DNA of 64,000 nt from Amylibacter marinus (GTDB lineage: Bacteria > Pseudomonadota > Alphaproteobacteria > Rhodobacterales > Rhodobacteraceae). The position numbers were made by a program, and so were the translations under genes. Below are positions 14,689 to 22,547 of the stretch, one piece after another; the first letter of the stretch is position 1, and each line of letters starts with the position of its first letter. The stretch covers positions 310,001 to 374,000 of the forward strand of contig NZ_BSNN01000002.1 in NCBI RefSeq assembly GCF_030160015.1. The letters run 5' to 3'. The notes beneath the pieces were generated by a model. It did not search any database and was not told the DNA's origin. It worked only from the letters and a program-made list of their open reading frames with translations.

Positions 14689-16032
14689 TTATCCAACATA
14701 GTTACTGCGGGTTAGCCCATATTTTGCCATTTTCTCATTTAACGTCCGCCGTGGCAGGGACAATTCCGCCATCACCGATTGAATAGACCCTTTGTGCCGG
14801 CGCATGGTGTTATCGATCAGCATCCGCTCAAAGGCCTCTACATGCTCTTTTAGCGGTTTACTTTGGGCATTCATCTGCGCCTCTCCATCCTGCTCGTCCT
14901 CCGCACTTAACATGTTGCTTATGGAATAACTGCCACGACGGCTTTGCAGAACTGTGCGCTCGGCCAGATTGATCAGCTGGCGAATATTGCCAGGCCACGC
15001 GGCCTGTAACAACTTGGCCGCATCCTCGGCAGATACCTCGGGCTGATCACAGCCGTATTCATCCGAGAAATTCTCTAAATAGCGGTTAAACAGGCTCAGA
15101 ATATCCTCGCCGCGCTGTTTCAACGGTGGCGGGGTGATCTGCATCGCCGCCAAACGATAAAATAGATCACTGCGCAGCGTTTCCTCTAACGATTTATCTG
15201 GGTCACCGGTATCGTTGGATATGGCAATGATGCGCAGCTTAGAGCCTTCCTCGCCTTGATCAAATTCTGTGATCAAAGATAACAGTCGCGCTTGGGTGGC
15301 CGCGGGCAGGGATTCAATATCCTCAAGGCACAATGTCCCGCCAAGTGACTCGTCCAGATAGCTCTCCTGCACATCCTCGCCACCAAACAGCCGCTTGGTC
15401 AACTCGTCCTCAGTAAAGGCCGCACAGTTCACGCTGACAAATCCTTTGCCTTGGCGCGGACCACAGGCATGTAGGGCATGGGCAATCAGGCTCTTCCCTG
15501 TGCCAGTCTCGCCTGTGATCAATACATGACCATCAGCCTGCGCCAAATCCAGTATATCCTCACGCAAGCGAGACATCACACTGGAATTACCCATCAGCTT
15601 GCGCAGCACCACAGACCCGTCTGATAATTCACGGCGCAGGGCACGGTTTTCTAGAGTTAGGCGGCGGGTTTGCACCGCGCGCTTGGCCAGCTCTGCCATA
15701 CGCTCTGGGTCAAAGGGTTTTTCTAGGAAATCATAGGCGCCAATGCGCATCGCCTCAACGGCCATGGCCACATCACCGTGCCCCGTGATCAAAATAACGG
15801 GCAGGGTGCTATCGACCTTTTGCAAGCGCTTCAGAAACTTGATGCCATCGGTGCCGGGCATTTTTATGTCGGATATGATAATTCCAGGATAGTCGGAATC
15901 GATCACCTTCAACGCCTCATCGGCGCTGGCAAAGGTGCTGGTCTTGTATCCAGACAGGCTTAGCCACTGCGAAATACTTTCGCGCATGTCCTGTTCATCG
16001 TCAACAATGGTCACTTTAATCTGTTTGGGCAT
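14689..16032 (-). CDS. dctD: C4-dicarboxylate response regulator DctD, lacking the GAFTGA loop
   Basis: Receiver domain 1-125 with Asp55 (IIISDIKMPG), Thr83 and Lys105. An AAA+ domain follows (~145-380) with intact Walker A GETGTGKS, arginine fingers in LRSDLFYRLA and sensor II WPGNIRQL. The C-terminal HTH is SIQSVMAELSLPRRTLNEK. The GAFTGA loop that touches sigma-54 is missing: between RLFGGE and GGTLCL there are only about 11 residues where a normal activator has about 20. Walker B reads LCLEDI instead of LFLDEI. Like Rhodobacter capsulatus NtrC, it may act without sigma-54. It lies 2 bases after dctB. Confidence 0.88.
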   Translation of the reverse strand: MPKQIKVTIVDDEQDMRESISQWLSLSGYKTSTFASADEALKVIDSDYPGIIISDIKMPGTDGIKFLKRLQKVDSTLPVILITGHGDVAMAVEAMRIGAYDFLEKPFDPERMAELAKRAVQTRRLTLENRALRRELSDGSVVLRKLMGNSSVMSRLREDILDLAQADGHVLITGETGTGKSLIAHALHACGPRQGKGFVSVNCAAFTEDELTKRLFGGEDVQESYLDESLGGTLCLEDIESLPAATQARLLSLITEFDQGEEGSKLRIIAISNDTGDPDKSLEETLRSDLFYRLAAMQITPPPLKQRGEDILSLFNRYLENFSDEYGCDQPEVSAEDAAKLLQAAWPGNIRQLINLAERTVLQSRRGSYSISNMLSAEDEQDGEAQMNAQSKPLKEHVEAFERMLIDNTMRRHKGSIQSVMAELSLPRRTLNEKMAKYGLTRSNYVG

Positions 16033-16034
16033 GG

Positions 16035-17783
16035 TTACTCCGCCGCTTGAATGTCATCACTTTCTATCTGCGGCAGTGAAAATTCAAAGACAGCCCCGCG
16101 CGGAACGATGTTTCGGGCAAATAACCGCCCATCTAAATCCTTGGCGATCCCTGCAGAAATCGCCAATCCAAGCCCCACACCTTCGCCAGGTTTCTTGGTG
16201 GTGTAAAATGGCTCGAACATCTCGTCTAGGTTCTGAATGCCCGGGCCATTGTCCTGTACGGACAAAACCGCCATCTCACCAGCAGACAAAGACAGCGTTA
16301 ATTCACGCATGCTTTGCCCTTTCATGGAATCAAGCGCATTGCGCAATAGGTTCACAATTACTTGCTCAAGGCGCACAGGATCCCCCATAACCATCACCGG
16401 GTCACTGGGGATATTGCGGCTGATTTTTATATCCTCTTGGCCCAATTGGGGGGCCATCATCGATAGGCTGCCGGTGATGCTGTCACGCAGATCAATAGGG
16501 TAGAGATCATCCGATCCCTTTCGCGCATAGGATTTCAGCTGTTTGGTGATCTTGCCCATGCGATCAATCAAATCATCAATGCGCTGAAAGCTGGATAGGG
16601 CCTCCTCGGGGCGCTTGCGGTTTAACAACAGCTTGGCACCTGCCAAATAGGTGCGCATGGCGGCCAAGGGCTGGTTTAACTCGTGGCTGACCGCTGCTGA
16701 CATCTCGCCCAATGCCGCCAGTTTTGACGATTGCTCTAGGCTTGCCTCGGCCACCTGCAAATCGCGCTCGGCGCGCTCGCGCTGGGTGATCTCTTGGGAG
16801 AGCAGATCGTTCAGGGCGCGCAATTCGGTGCTCTCGGCCTGAAAAATAAAAGATTGGCGAATGGCACGACGCGATAGCGCATAAAAGGCAAAGGCCGCCA
16901 ACAAGGCCAACCCTGTGATTTCCAGCGCCAAAACCGCATTCACCTTTTCACGGATGGAACTAAAGGGCGCCAAATAGGTTAGGCGCCAACCCTGAAATGG
17001 TACCTGCGCATCCAGACGATACAAGGCCTGACCCTCGATATAGACATCCACCTCATCGGCATTCCAATCGGTGTTTTGTATTGCGCGATCAAGGGCGGTC
17101 AGCGTTGGCTCAGCCAGCAAGGCCACCTCCAGCTCTTGATCCAAAAAACCCGCCTGTGTTGATAGAATCACAAATCCCTTACTGTCTGTCACCATCAGGG
17201 TGGCATCATCACCCGACCATGTGGTGAACAGATTGTCTAACCCCACCTCTACCACAATCACGCCCAGAATTTTGCCGCCATCTTGTAGTTTTCGTGAATA
17301 ATAAAAGCGCCGCATGCCGCCGGGTTCGGCTTCTACGGTGAAAACCGTGTCCTCACGGCGAATAGCCGTATGAAAGAAGGGGCTATTGCGCAGATTTTTC
17401 CCCAAATCAGATCGATCAGAAGAGGCCACAATGCGCCCATAGCGTTCCAATAGGGTGATGGATTTCACGCGAATTTCTTCGCTGAATTCGGATAATCGCT
17501 GGGTGGTGCTTTGAAAATCGCGGGTGTTCAAATCCGATATCAACCGACTATCACGCGATAGCAATAGGGGCACCACCGATACCCGCTGAATTTCGGAAAT
17601 CAAACGTCCCGAATACAGCGTTAACCCGCGTTCCGCCTCGGTGCGCTTGGCTTGGCTAAAACTCTGTGTGAAATAGACGTTGGATAGCCAGATCAAGGCC
17701 ACGATGAAAATCACCAAACACAGGATGCCCATCCGGACAATCCAGGGAACCCAAGAGCGATTTGATGCGGATGTATCAACCAT
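16035..17783 (-). CDS. dctB: C4-dicarboxylate sensor histidine kinase DctB
   Basis: A 582-residue sensor kinase. TM1 is near residues 12-35, a double-Cache periplasmic sensor ~40-270 (with DSRLISDLNTRDFQ and FYYSRKLQDGG), TM2 ~285-305, a coiled coil, then HisKA/HATPase. H-box AAVSHELNQPLAAMRTYLAG, N-box LLRNALDSM, G1 DNGPGI, G2 GVGLGLAIS. It should sense C4-dicarboxylates and phosphorylate the DctD at 14689. ATG 17783 is preferred; an in-frame TTG 120 bases upstream lies above the best -10 element. No dct transporter gene is in the window. Confidence 0.88.
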   Translation of the reverse strand: MVDTSASNRSWVPWIVRMGILCLVIFIVALIWLSNVYFTQSFSQAKRTEAERGLTLYSGRLISEIQRVSVVPLLLSRDSRLISDLNTRDFQSTTQRLSEFSEEIRVKSITLLERYGRIVASSDRSDLGKNLRNSPFFHTAIRREDTVFTVEAEPGGMRRFYYSRKLQDGGKILGVIVVEVGLDNLFTTWSGDDATLMVTDSKGFVILSTQAGFLDQELEVALLAEPTLTALDRAIQNTDWNADEVDVYIEGQALYRLDAQVPFQGWRLTYLAPFSSIREKVNAVLALEITGLALLAAFAFYALSRRAIRQSFIFQAESTELRALNDLLSQEITQRERAERDLQVAEASLEQSSKLAALGEMSAAVSHELNQPLAAMRTYLAGAKLLLNRKRPEEALSSFQRIDDLIDRMGKITKQLKSYARKGSDDLYPIDLRDSITGSLSMMAPQLGQEDIKISRNIPSDPVMVMGDPVRLEQVIVNLLRNALDSMKGQSMRELTLSLSAGEMAVLSVQDNGPGIQNLDEMFEPFYTTKKPGEGVGLGLAISAGIAKDLDGRLFARNIVPRGAVFEFSLPQIESDDIQAAE

Positions 17784-17817
17784 ATCCAAGGTGTAAACCC
17801 TGTGCGCGTCGGGGTCT

Positions 17818-17823
17818 AGTATA
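17818..17823 (-). promoter_or_regulatory. Candidate -10 element for dctBD
   Basis: On the minus strand TATACT lies 35 bases upstream of ATG 17783. There is no good -35 hexamer at 16-18 bases, suggesting an activator-dependent promoter. The divergent intergenic region also holds the palindrome ATTAGATCTAAT (17912-17923). Confidence 0.3.
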
Positions 17824-17942
17824 GAACACGTTAGCACGGCCGCGGCGGCTGATATCTGCGGATTTTGCCCAGATGATACACTGCCCTCTATGAATTTCGC
17901 CAAATCTGCCTAGATTAGATCTAATTGAATAAGGATGGTTCC

Positions 17943-19643
17943 ATGAAACTCATATCAAAAACCCTGCTGGGAATAACGTTGGGCCTGTCGGTGGCGTCGG
18001 CTGGTGCCGCCGAAAATATCGCCCTGCTCGTTGCCAATACGGCCTATACCCATGCCACCAGAGCGCCAGCCTCGAAACAAATTGCCAACAGCAAATCCGC
18101 CCTAGAACAGGCGGGGTATAGCGTGACCATCAAATATAACCTAGATCACGCTGATTTGCGTCAAACATTGCAAGATTTCGCAGCCAAGGCCAATAACGCT
18201 GATCGCGTCATCTTTGCCTTTACGGGGCATATCCTGCATGACGAGCATCAGACGTATCTGGCACCGGTTGACCTAAATGCCCCCAATGCAGCCAGCATCG
18301 GGTTAGATGGTTTTCCCCTGGCACCGATTCTTGCAATCAGCGCCCAACATGCGGGTGGTGCAGGGGTGTTCTTAGGCAGCCACTTTGAAAAATCCTCAAC
18401 ATTTGGGCGCTGGCGTTATGGGTTTCACGGCGCACCGGGCTTGTCGGCGGGGCTGGGGGGCGATGATATCCCACAAGGTGTTCTGGTGGTTACGGGGCGC
18501 ACACAGGATCTCAGCAATGCCCTGCGTCAAGAGTTCCTGCGCCCGGGCCAAGATATAAAAACCGCCGTCGATAAAACGGCTGCCCAAATTCAGGCCAGCG
18601 GCTATATTTCGCGGTTCAATTCACTGGCGGTTGCAAGTGACGGCGATCAGGCCGTTTCGCCCCTAAAGCCGATTGTAAACTCCGAGCTGATCCGATCCTA
18701 TTGGGAAACCGCCTCCGAAAGTGACACAATCGAAAGCTATCTTGCCTTTCTCAATCGCTTTCCACTATCGATCTACGAGGATCGCGCCCGCGCGCGGCTG
18801 AAACATCTCAATGCCGAGGCACTGAAATCCCCCGAGGAACGGGCCGAGCAAGCGCTGGAACTCTCCCGCAATCAGCGGCGCGATATCCAGAAAAACCTTA
18901 CTCTTCTTGGCTTTAACACCCGCGGTGTTGATGGTATTTTTGGCCCCGGTAGCCGCGGTGCGATCAAGGAATGGCAACAGGCCAAGGGCTATAACGTTAG
19001 CGGCTTCCTCTCTGTTGGACAGATCACCGCACTGGGCAATCAGGCCCGCGCATTCGCCAACCACCAAGCCCAAGAGGCCGCGCGCGTGGCGGCAGAAACG
19101 CGCCGCGAAGATCAGGCTTTTTGGCAACTAACCGGCGCGCATGGCGGGATCGAGGATCTGCAGGTATACCTTAAAAAATACCCCAAAGGGATCTATGCGC
19201 AACAGGCCCGCACCAACCTTGCCAACCTGCAAGAAGAACAAGCCCAGATCGATAAACGCGACGAGCTGCGCTATTGGCAAACCGTACAACGCGAAAATCT
19301 ACCCGAGAGCTACCGCGACTATCTACGCCTATACCCAGAGGGCCGCTTTCGCGACGCCGCTCAGGATGCGCTGGATAAGAGCCAGATGAGCGATGCCCAG
19401 AAGCGGCAATTGGCACAGGCACAATCCAGAGAACGCGCGCTGAACATGTCTACAGGCAGCTGGAAAATGGTAGAGCGCCGTCTGGATAAACTGGGCCTGC
19501 GCCCGGGCGAGGCAGATGGCAAGGTCACCTCTAAAACCCGCCGCGCGCTAAAGGCCTATCAACACCAGCGCAAACTAAACGCCACTGGATATTTGGATCA
19601 GGATACCCTGTCAAATATGATCCTGCGCAGTATCTTTAAATAG
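17943..19643 (+). CDS. Secreted caspase-like (pseudo-peptidase) protein with two peptidoglycan-binding domains
   Basis: A 566-residue exported protein: signal peptide to about ...SAGAAE, a caspase p20-like domain (~25-240), a PG_binding_1 domain (~310-365), and a second one at the C-terminus (~507-562). Three repeats of ~34 residues start with YW/FW, as in YLKKYPKGIYAQQAR (~253, 393, 444). The catalytic His is kept in FAFTGH (His96), but the usual D-x-C segment reads GVFLGSH, and the whole protein has no cysteine. It is therefore probably inactive as a protease and may act as a wall-bound scaffold. ATG 17943 follows AAGGATGG. It is divergent from dctB. Confidence 0.8.
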   Translation: MKLISKTLLGITLGLSVASAGAAENIALLVANTAYTHATRAPASKQIANSKSALEQAGYSVTIKYNLDHADLRQTLQDFAAKANNADRVIFAFTGHILHDEHQTYLAPVDLNAPNAASIGLDGFPLAPILAISAQHAGGAGVFLGSHFEKSSTFGRWRYGFHGAPGLSAGLGGDDIPQGVLVVTGRTQDLSNALRQEFLRPGQDIKTAVDKTAAQIQASGYISRFNSLAVASDGDQAVSPLKPIVNSELIRSYWETASESDTIESYLAFLNRFPLSIYEDRARARLKHLNAEALKSPEERAEQALELSRNQRRDIQKNLTLLGFNTRGVDGIFGPGSRGAIKEWQQAKGYNVSGFLSVGQITALGNQARAFANHQAQEAARVAAETRREDQAFWQLTGAHGGIEDLQVYLKKYPKGIYAQQARTNLANLQEEQAQIDKRDELRYWQTVQRENLPESYRDYLRLYPEGRFRDAAQDALDKSQMSDAQKRQLAQAQSRERALNMSTGSWKMVERRLDKLGLRPGEADGKVTSKTRRALKAYQHQRKLNATGYLDQDTLSNMILRSIFK

Positions 19644-19662
19644 GGACATCATGTCCCAAATG

Positions 19663-19691
19663 AAAAACGCCGCAGTCAGCGGCGTTTTTTT
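19663..19691. terminator. Bidirectional intrinsic terminator between the caspase-like gene and purQ
   Basis: AAACGCCGC-AGTCA-GCGGCGTTTTTTT on the plus strand, with A-runs in front, gives a T-run in both directions. It ends the caspase-like gene (+) and the pur operon (-); the last two bases are part of the purQ stop codon. A second palindrome GGGACATCATGTCCC (19643-19657) lies just before it. Confidence 0.9.
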
Positions 19692-20367
19692 ATGCGTTTA
19701 CAAAGGCTTGTGCAACGCTCTGGAATAGGCCATGACCATCCATACCGCCAAGCGAGGCATCGTTCAGCCGTTCTGGATGGGGCATCATGCCTAATACACG
19801 GCGGTTTTCCGATAGAATACCCGCAATATCATCCGTAGAGCCATTTGGATTGTTTACATAGCGAAACGCCACGCGATCTTGATCGGCCAGCTGGGCCAAT
19901 GTTTCCGCATCGGCATTATAATTGCCATCGTGATGCGCCACAGGCACGGTGATCTCGGCACCCTTGGAATAACCGCTGGTGTAATCACTGGCGGTGGTTT
20001 CCACGCGCAATTTCAAATCCTTGCAGATAAATTTTAACCCTGCATTACGCATCAATGCACCGGGCAAAAGACCCGTTTCGGTCAGGACTTGAAACCCATT
20101 GCAAACACCCAAAACATAGCCGCCCTTGTTGGCGAAATCCACAACCGCACGCATAATCGGCGAACGTGCCGCAATCGCGCCGCACCGCAGATAATCACCA
20201 AAAGAAAACCCACCAGGAATGGCAATCACGTCCAAACCCTCAGGCAGACCGCTTTCCTTATGCCAGATCATCTGAGTAGGGCTGTTGCTGCCTGTCACCT
20301 TATCCAAGGCCACCGCCATATCACGGTCGCAGTTGGATCCAGGAAATTGAATAACCGCAGCACGCAT
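19690..20367 (-). CDS. purQ: Phosphoribosylformylglycinamidine synthase, glutaminase subunit
   Basis: A 225-residue class I glutamine amidotransferase that feeds ammonia to PurL in step 4 of purine synthesis. The nucleophile is in GVCNGFQVL, the oxyanion segment [14 protein letters not shown], and the catalytic His/Glu pair is in MMPHPER. The start shares one base with the purS stop. PurS and PurQ as separate small proteins indicate the three-part FGAM synthase. PurL is outside the window. Confidence 0.96.
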   Translation of the reverse strand: MRAAVIQFPGSNCDRDMAVALDKVTGSNSPTQMIWHKESGLPEGLDVIAIPGGFSFGDYLRCGAIAARSPIMRAVVDFANKGGYVLGVCNGFQVLTETGLLPGALMRNAGLKFICKDLKLRVETTASDYTSGYSKGAEITVPVAHHDGNYNADAETLAQLADQDRVAFRYVNNPNGSTDDIAGILSENRRVLGMMPHPERLNDASLGGMDGHGLFQSVAQAFVNA

Positions 20368-20606
20368 TATACGATCTCGATCTTATAGTTTTCGATCACC
20401 GTATTGGCCAATAGCTTTTCACACATCTCGCCGGCCTGTGCCTCTGCCTTGGCAGGATCAGTCTCACTTAGGGCCAATTCAATCACCTTGCCTTGGCGTA
20501 CCTTTTCAACACCCTCAAACCCCAAAGAGTTCAAAGAGTGACGCACCGCCGCACCTTGGGGATCCAAAACGCCTGCCTTTAGGGTTACATGTACACGTAC
20601 TAACAT
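20367..20606 (-). CDS. purS: FGAM synthase subunit PurS
   Basis: A 79-residue protein with the family layout [20 protein letters not shown] at the N-terminus and [10 protein letters not shown] at the end. PurS bridges PurQ and PurL and helps pass ammonia between them. It lies 4 bases after purC and overlaps purQ by one base. Confidence 0.95.
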   Translation of the reverse strand: MLVRVHVTLKAGVLDPQGAAVRHSLNSLGFEGVEKVRQGKVIELALSETDPAKAEAQAGEMCEKLLANTVIENYKIEIV

Positions 20607-20610
20607 CCGA

Positions 20611-21369
20611 TTACTCCACTAATTTAGGGCCAGAGCCCGTGCCACCCTTGGGCAAAACACCCAAGCGACGCGCAACCTCGCTATAGGCATCCGTCAGGCT
20701 GCCCAGATCGCGGCGAAACACGTCTTTGTCTAATTTCTGATTGGTCTCAATATCCCACAAGCGACAGCTGTCTGGGCTAATTTCATCGGCCAAAACCAAT
20801 CGCTGCATATCTTGGTGGAATTGGCGGCCAACCTCGATTTTGAAATCAATCAACTTGATGCCAACCGCATACATCATACCCGATAGGTAATCATTCACCC
20901 GCAGGGCCATTTCGCGCATGTCATCGATGTCATGCTGGCTGGCCCAATCCAGCGCCAGAATATGCTCCTCGGACACCAGCGGATCGCCCAGCTTGTCCTC
21001 TTTGTAGCAAAATTCTACAATCGGGCGGGGCAGGGGCGTGCCTTCCTCGATGCCCAGCATTTTGCTAAATGATCCAGCCGCGACATTGCGTACAATGATC
21101 TCTAGGGGAACAATCTCGACCTTGTGGATCAGCTGTTCACGCATGTTTAGGCGGCGAATGAAATGCGTGGGCATCCCAATGCCCGCAAGGCCCAGCATGA
21201 TGTGCTCGCTTAGGATATTATTCAGCGCACCCTTGCCTTGAATGGTATCTTTCTTCTCGGCATTAAAGGCCGTTGCATCATCTTTAAAATATTGGATCAG
21301 GGTTCCTGGCTCTGGGCCTTCATATAAAACCTTTGCCTTACCTTCATACAGCTTTTTACCGCGTGCCAT
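20611..21369 (-). CDS. purC: SAICAR synthetase
   Basis: A 252-residue enzyme joining aspartate to CAIR. The N-terminus [14 protein letters not shown], the nucleotide site [20 protein letters not shown] and the middle motif [12 protein letters not shown] are diagnostic, as is [13 protein letters not shown] 21369 with GGAGG upstream is preferred over the TTG 12 bases earlier. It is the first gene of purC-purS-purQ. Confidence 0.95.
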   Translation of the reverse strand: MARGKKLYEGKAKVLYEGPEPGTLIQYFKDDATAFNAEKKDTIQGKGALNNILSEHIMLGLAGIGMPTHFIRRLNMREQLIHKVEIVPLEIIVRNVAAGSFSKMLGIEEGTPLPRPIVEFCYKEDKLGDPLVSEEHILALDWASQHDIDDMREMALRVNDYLSGMMYAVGIKLIDFKIEVGRQFHQDMQRLVLADEISPDSCRLWDIETNQKLDKDVFRRDLGSLTDAYSEVARRLGVLPKGGTGSGPKLVE

Positions 21370-21428
21370 CTGGGCCTCCAATATATATGGGCAATATGTT
21401 TGGGAATCTCTTCCCGCGATTTTGTCTC

Positions 21429-21457
21429 TCTATAGGCTTCTCGCCCCTAGGTCACAA
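21429..21457 (-). promoter_or_regulatory. Promoter of purC-purS-purQ
   Basis: On the minus strand TTGTGA (21457-21452), a 17-base spacer and TATAGA (21434-21429) give a good housekeeping promoter. The predicted leader is about 50 bases. I see no PurR box. Confidence 0.6.
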
Positions 21458-21533
21458 GAACTCTATCTACATCCCCTTGTGAATGGCGCGAATATCCCCA
21501 TATTGAAGGTATATTTTAATACAGGAGAGTATA

Positions 21534-21848
21534 ATGAGCACCTTTGATGACCGTGGCGATGCATTTGAAAATAAATTCGCCCATGACGCAGAGTTAAAGT
21601 TCAAAGTCGAGGCGCGACGCAACAAATTGCTGGGTCTATGGGCGGCTGGGCTATTAGGCAAGGTCGGTGATAGCGCAGATGCCTACGCCGTAGAGGTGGT
21701 CAAAGCCGATTTCGAAGAGGCCGGTGACGAGGATGTATACCGCAAGGTTGCAGGTGATCTAGCTGACAAAGTCTCCGAAGAGGACATTCGCGCCAAAATG
21801 ATTGCATTTATGGCCGATGCCAAAACCCAGATTATGAACGAAAGCTGA
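21534..21848 (+). CDS. F1Fo-ATPase inhibitor subunit zeta (DUF1476)
   Basis: A 104-residue helical protein. The start MSTFDDRGDAFENKFAHD and the ARRNKLLGLWAAGLLG segment are typical of the alphaproteobacterial zeta subunit, which blocks ATP hydrolysis by F1 much as mitochondrial IF1 does. The inhibitory N-terminal helix is present. AGGAGAG precedes ATG 21534. The gene stands alone, divergent from purC, and not near atp genes. Confidence 0.9.
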   Translation: MSTFDDRGDAFENKFAHDAELKFKVEARRNKLLGLWAAGLLGKVGDSADAYAVEVVKADFEEAGDEDVYRKVAGDLADKVSEEDIRAKMIAFMADAKTQIMNES

Positions 21849-21849
21849 A

Positions 21850-21986
21850 GATAAGAGGGGTAGGCCTAAACCTACCCCCAAAAAACATGTGAATACGAGG
21901 ACAAACACGCACGCCCGAGAAAATACCCCCAAGGTTTAAAACCCTGTCATAGCCACGATTTGAAAATACTTTTGTCAAAAGGTGTA
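21850..21986 (-). ncRNA. sRNA candidate A, first of three tandem homologous units
   Basis: Read on the minus strand, this unit has a CTATAG -10 element (21998-21993), the block ACACCTTTT, then TATTTTCAAATCGT, then ACCTTGGG and GTGCGTGTTTG, and ends in the hairpin GGGGTAGG/CCTACCCC (21856-21880) followed by CTCTTATCTT, a weak T-rich tail. The same ordered blocks occur in units B and C at spacings of 227 and 234 bases. No open reading frame of note exists on either strand. Length about 135 bases. Confidence 0.6.
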
Positions 21987-22082
21987 AACCCACTATAGAA
22001 ACAGTATGTGGATTAAAGAGTGAGAAACATCACCCTGTGGCCATGTTTACTTAACAAATCGTAAATACATAGTTAACGGCAT

Positions 22083-22110
22083 AAAAAAAGGCAGGCTAGA
22101 CGCCTGCCTT
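22083..22110 (-). terminator. Intrinsic terminator of sRNA candidate B
   Basis: On the minus strand AAGGCAGGC-GTCTA-GCCTGCC is followed by eight T's. There is no T-run in the plus direction, so it fixes the direction of transcription as minus. Confidence 0.88.
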
Positions 22111-22213
22111 AAGAACTGTGTTAACCCAGAAACTAACACGCATGCTTGGATTTATAATCCCAAGGTTTCCCCTGCTGAGCAACGATTTGAAAATGCTTTG
22201 GTTGAAAGGTGTG
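22083..22213 (-). ncRNA. sRNA candidate B, second of three tandem homologous units
   Basis: Minus-strand order: -10-like TATTAA (22224-22219), ACACCTTT, CATTTTCAAATCGT, a hairpin CTTGGGATT-ATA-AATCCAAG (22164-22145, one bulge), GCATGCGTGTTAG, then a strong intrinsic terminator. It shares TTTTCAAATCGT exactly with unit A. The hairpin has a counterpart in unit C with different bases but the same pairing, which suggests conserved RNA structure. The ACACCTTT block is complementary to AAAGGTGT, a Shine-Dalgarno-like sequence. Confidence 0.68.
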
Positions 22214-22311
22214 GGATTTTAATACGCTGATATATCATCTATATATGTGATTATTGTCACTATATTGAAAGATTGGTTTTTTACGCTCTGCTCTACCTCT
22301 AAGATAGGACC

Positions 22312-22342
22312 ATAAAAAAAGGCAGACCGAAGCCTGCCTTTT
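22312..22342 (-). terminator. Intrinsic terminator of sRNA candidate C
   Basis: On the minus strand AAAAGGCAGGC-TTCGG-TCTGCC is followed by T-rich sequence (eight T's). The terminator stem is nearly the same sequence as in unit B, in line with duplication. Confidence 0.88.
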
Positions 22343-22452
22343 GAAACGAAACCAACAAGAAAGTAACACGCAAACTCGAGTTTATAACTCCAAGACCGAA
22401 ATCTTGTCCTGCCAGTCCACTTAAAATAGCCTAAGTAAAAAGGTGTAACCCC
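22312..22452 (-). ncRNA. sRNA candidate C, third of three tandem homologous units
   Basis: Minus-strand order: ACACCTTTTTAC, CTATTTTAAGTGG, a hairpin CTTGGAGTT-ATA-AACTCGAG (22394-22375, one bulge), TTTGCGTGTTACTTT, then a strong terminator. It is the most diverged copy in the middle block but keeps ACACCTTT, TTATAA and GCGTGTTA. It lies about 100 bases after the end of purB on the same strand. The start near 22452 is set by analogy with units A and B. Confidence 0.65.
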
Positions 22453-22547
22453 TACCTAGGTACTAAATTGTTAACTTAAAGTGACGTTTGATACTTTTCT
22501 TAAACTTTCTCACTTTTGTGCGCAGGCATGTGATGGTCTGCCTTGTT

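Noticed and set aside
17784-17903. TTG 17903 as the dctB start
   Set aside because: It adds 40 residues without a ribosome site and lies upstream of the TATACT promoter element; ATG 17783 fits the membrane layout.
21849-22547. Possible CRISPR or transposon remnant because of repeated segments
   Set aside because: The period is about 230 bases, only three copies are present, the repeats are diverged and end in terminators. No spacers, cas genes, transposase or terminal repeats.
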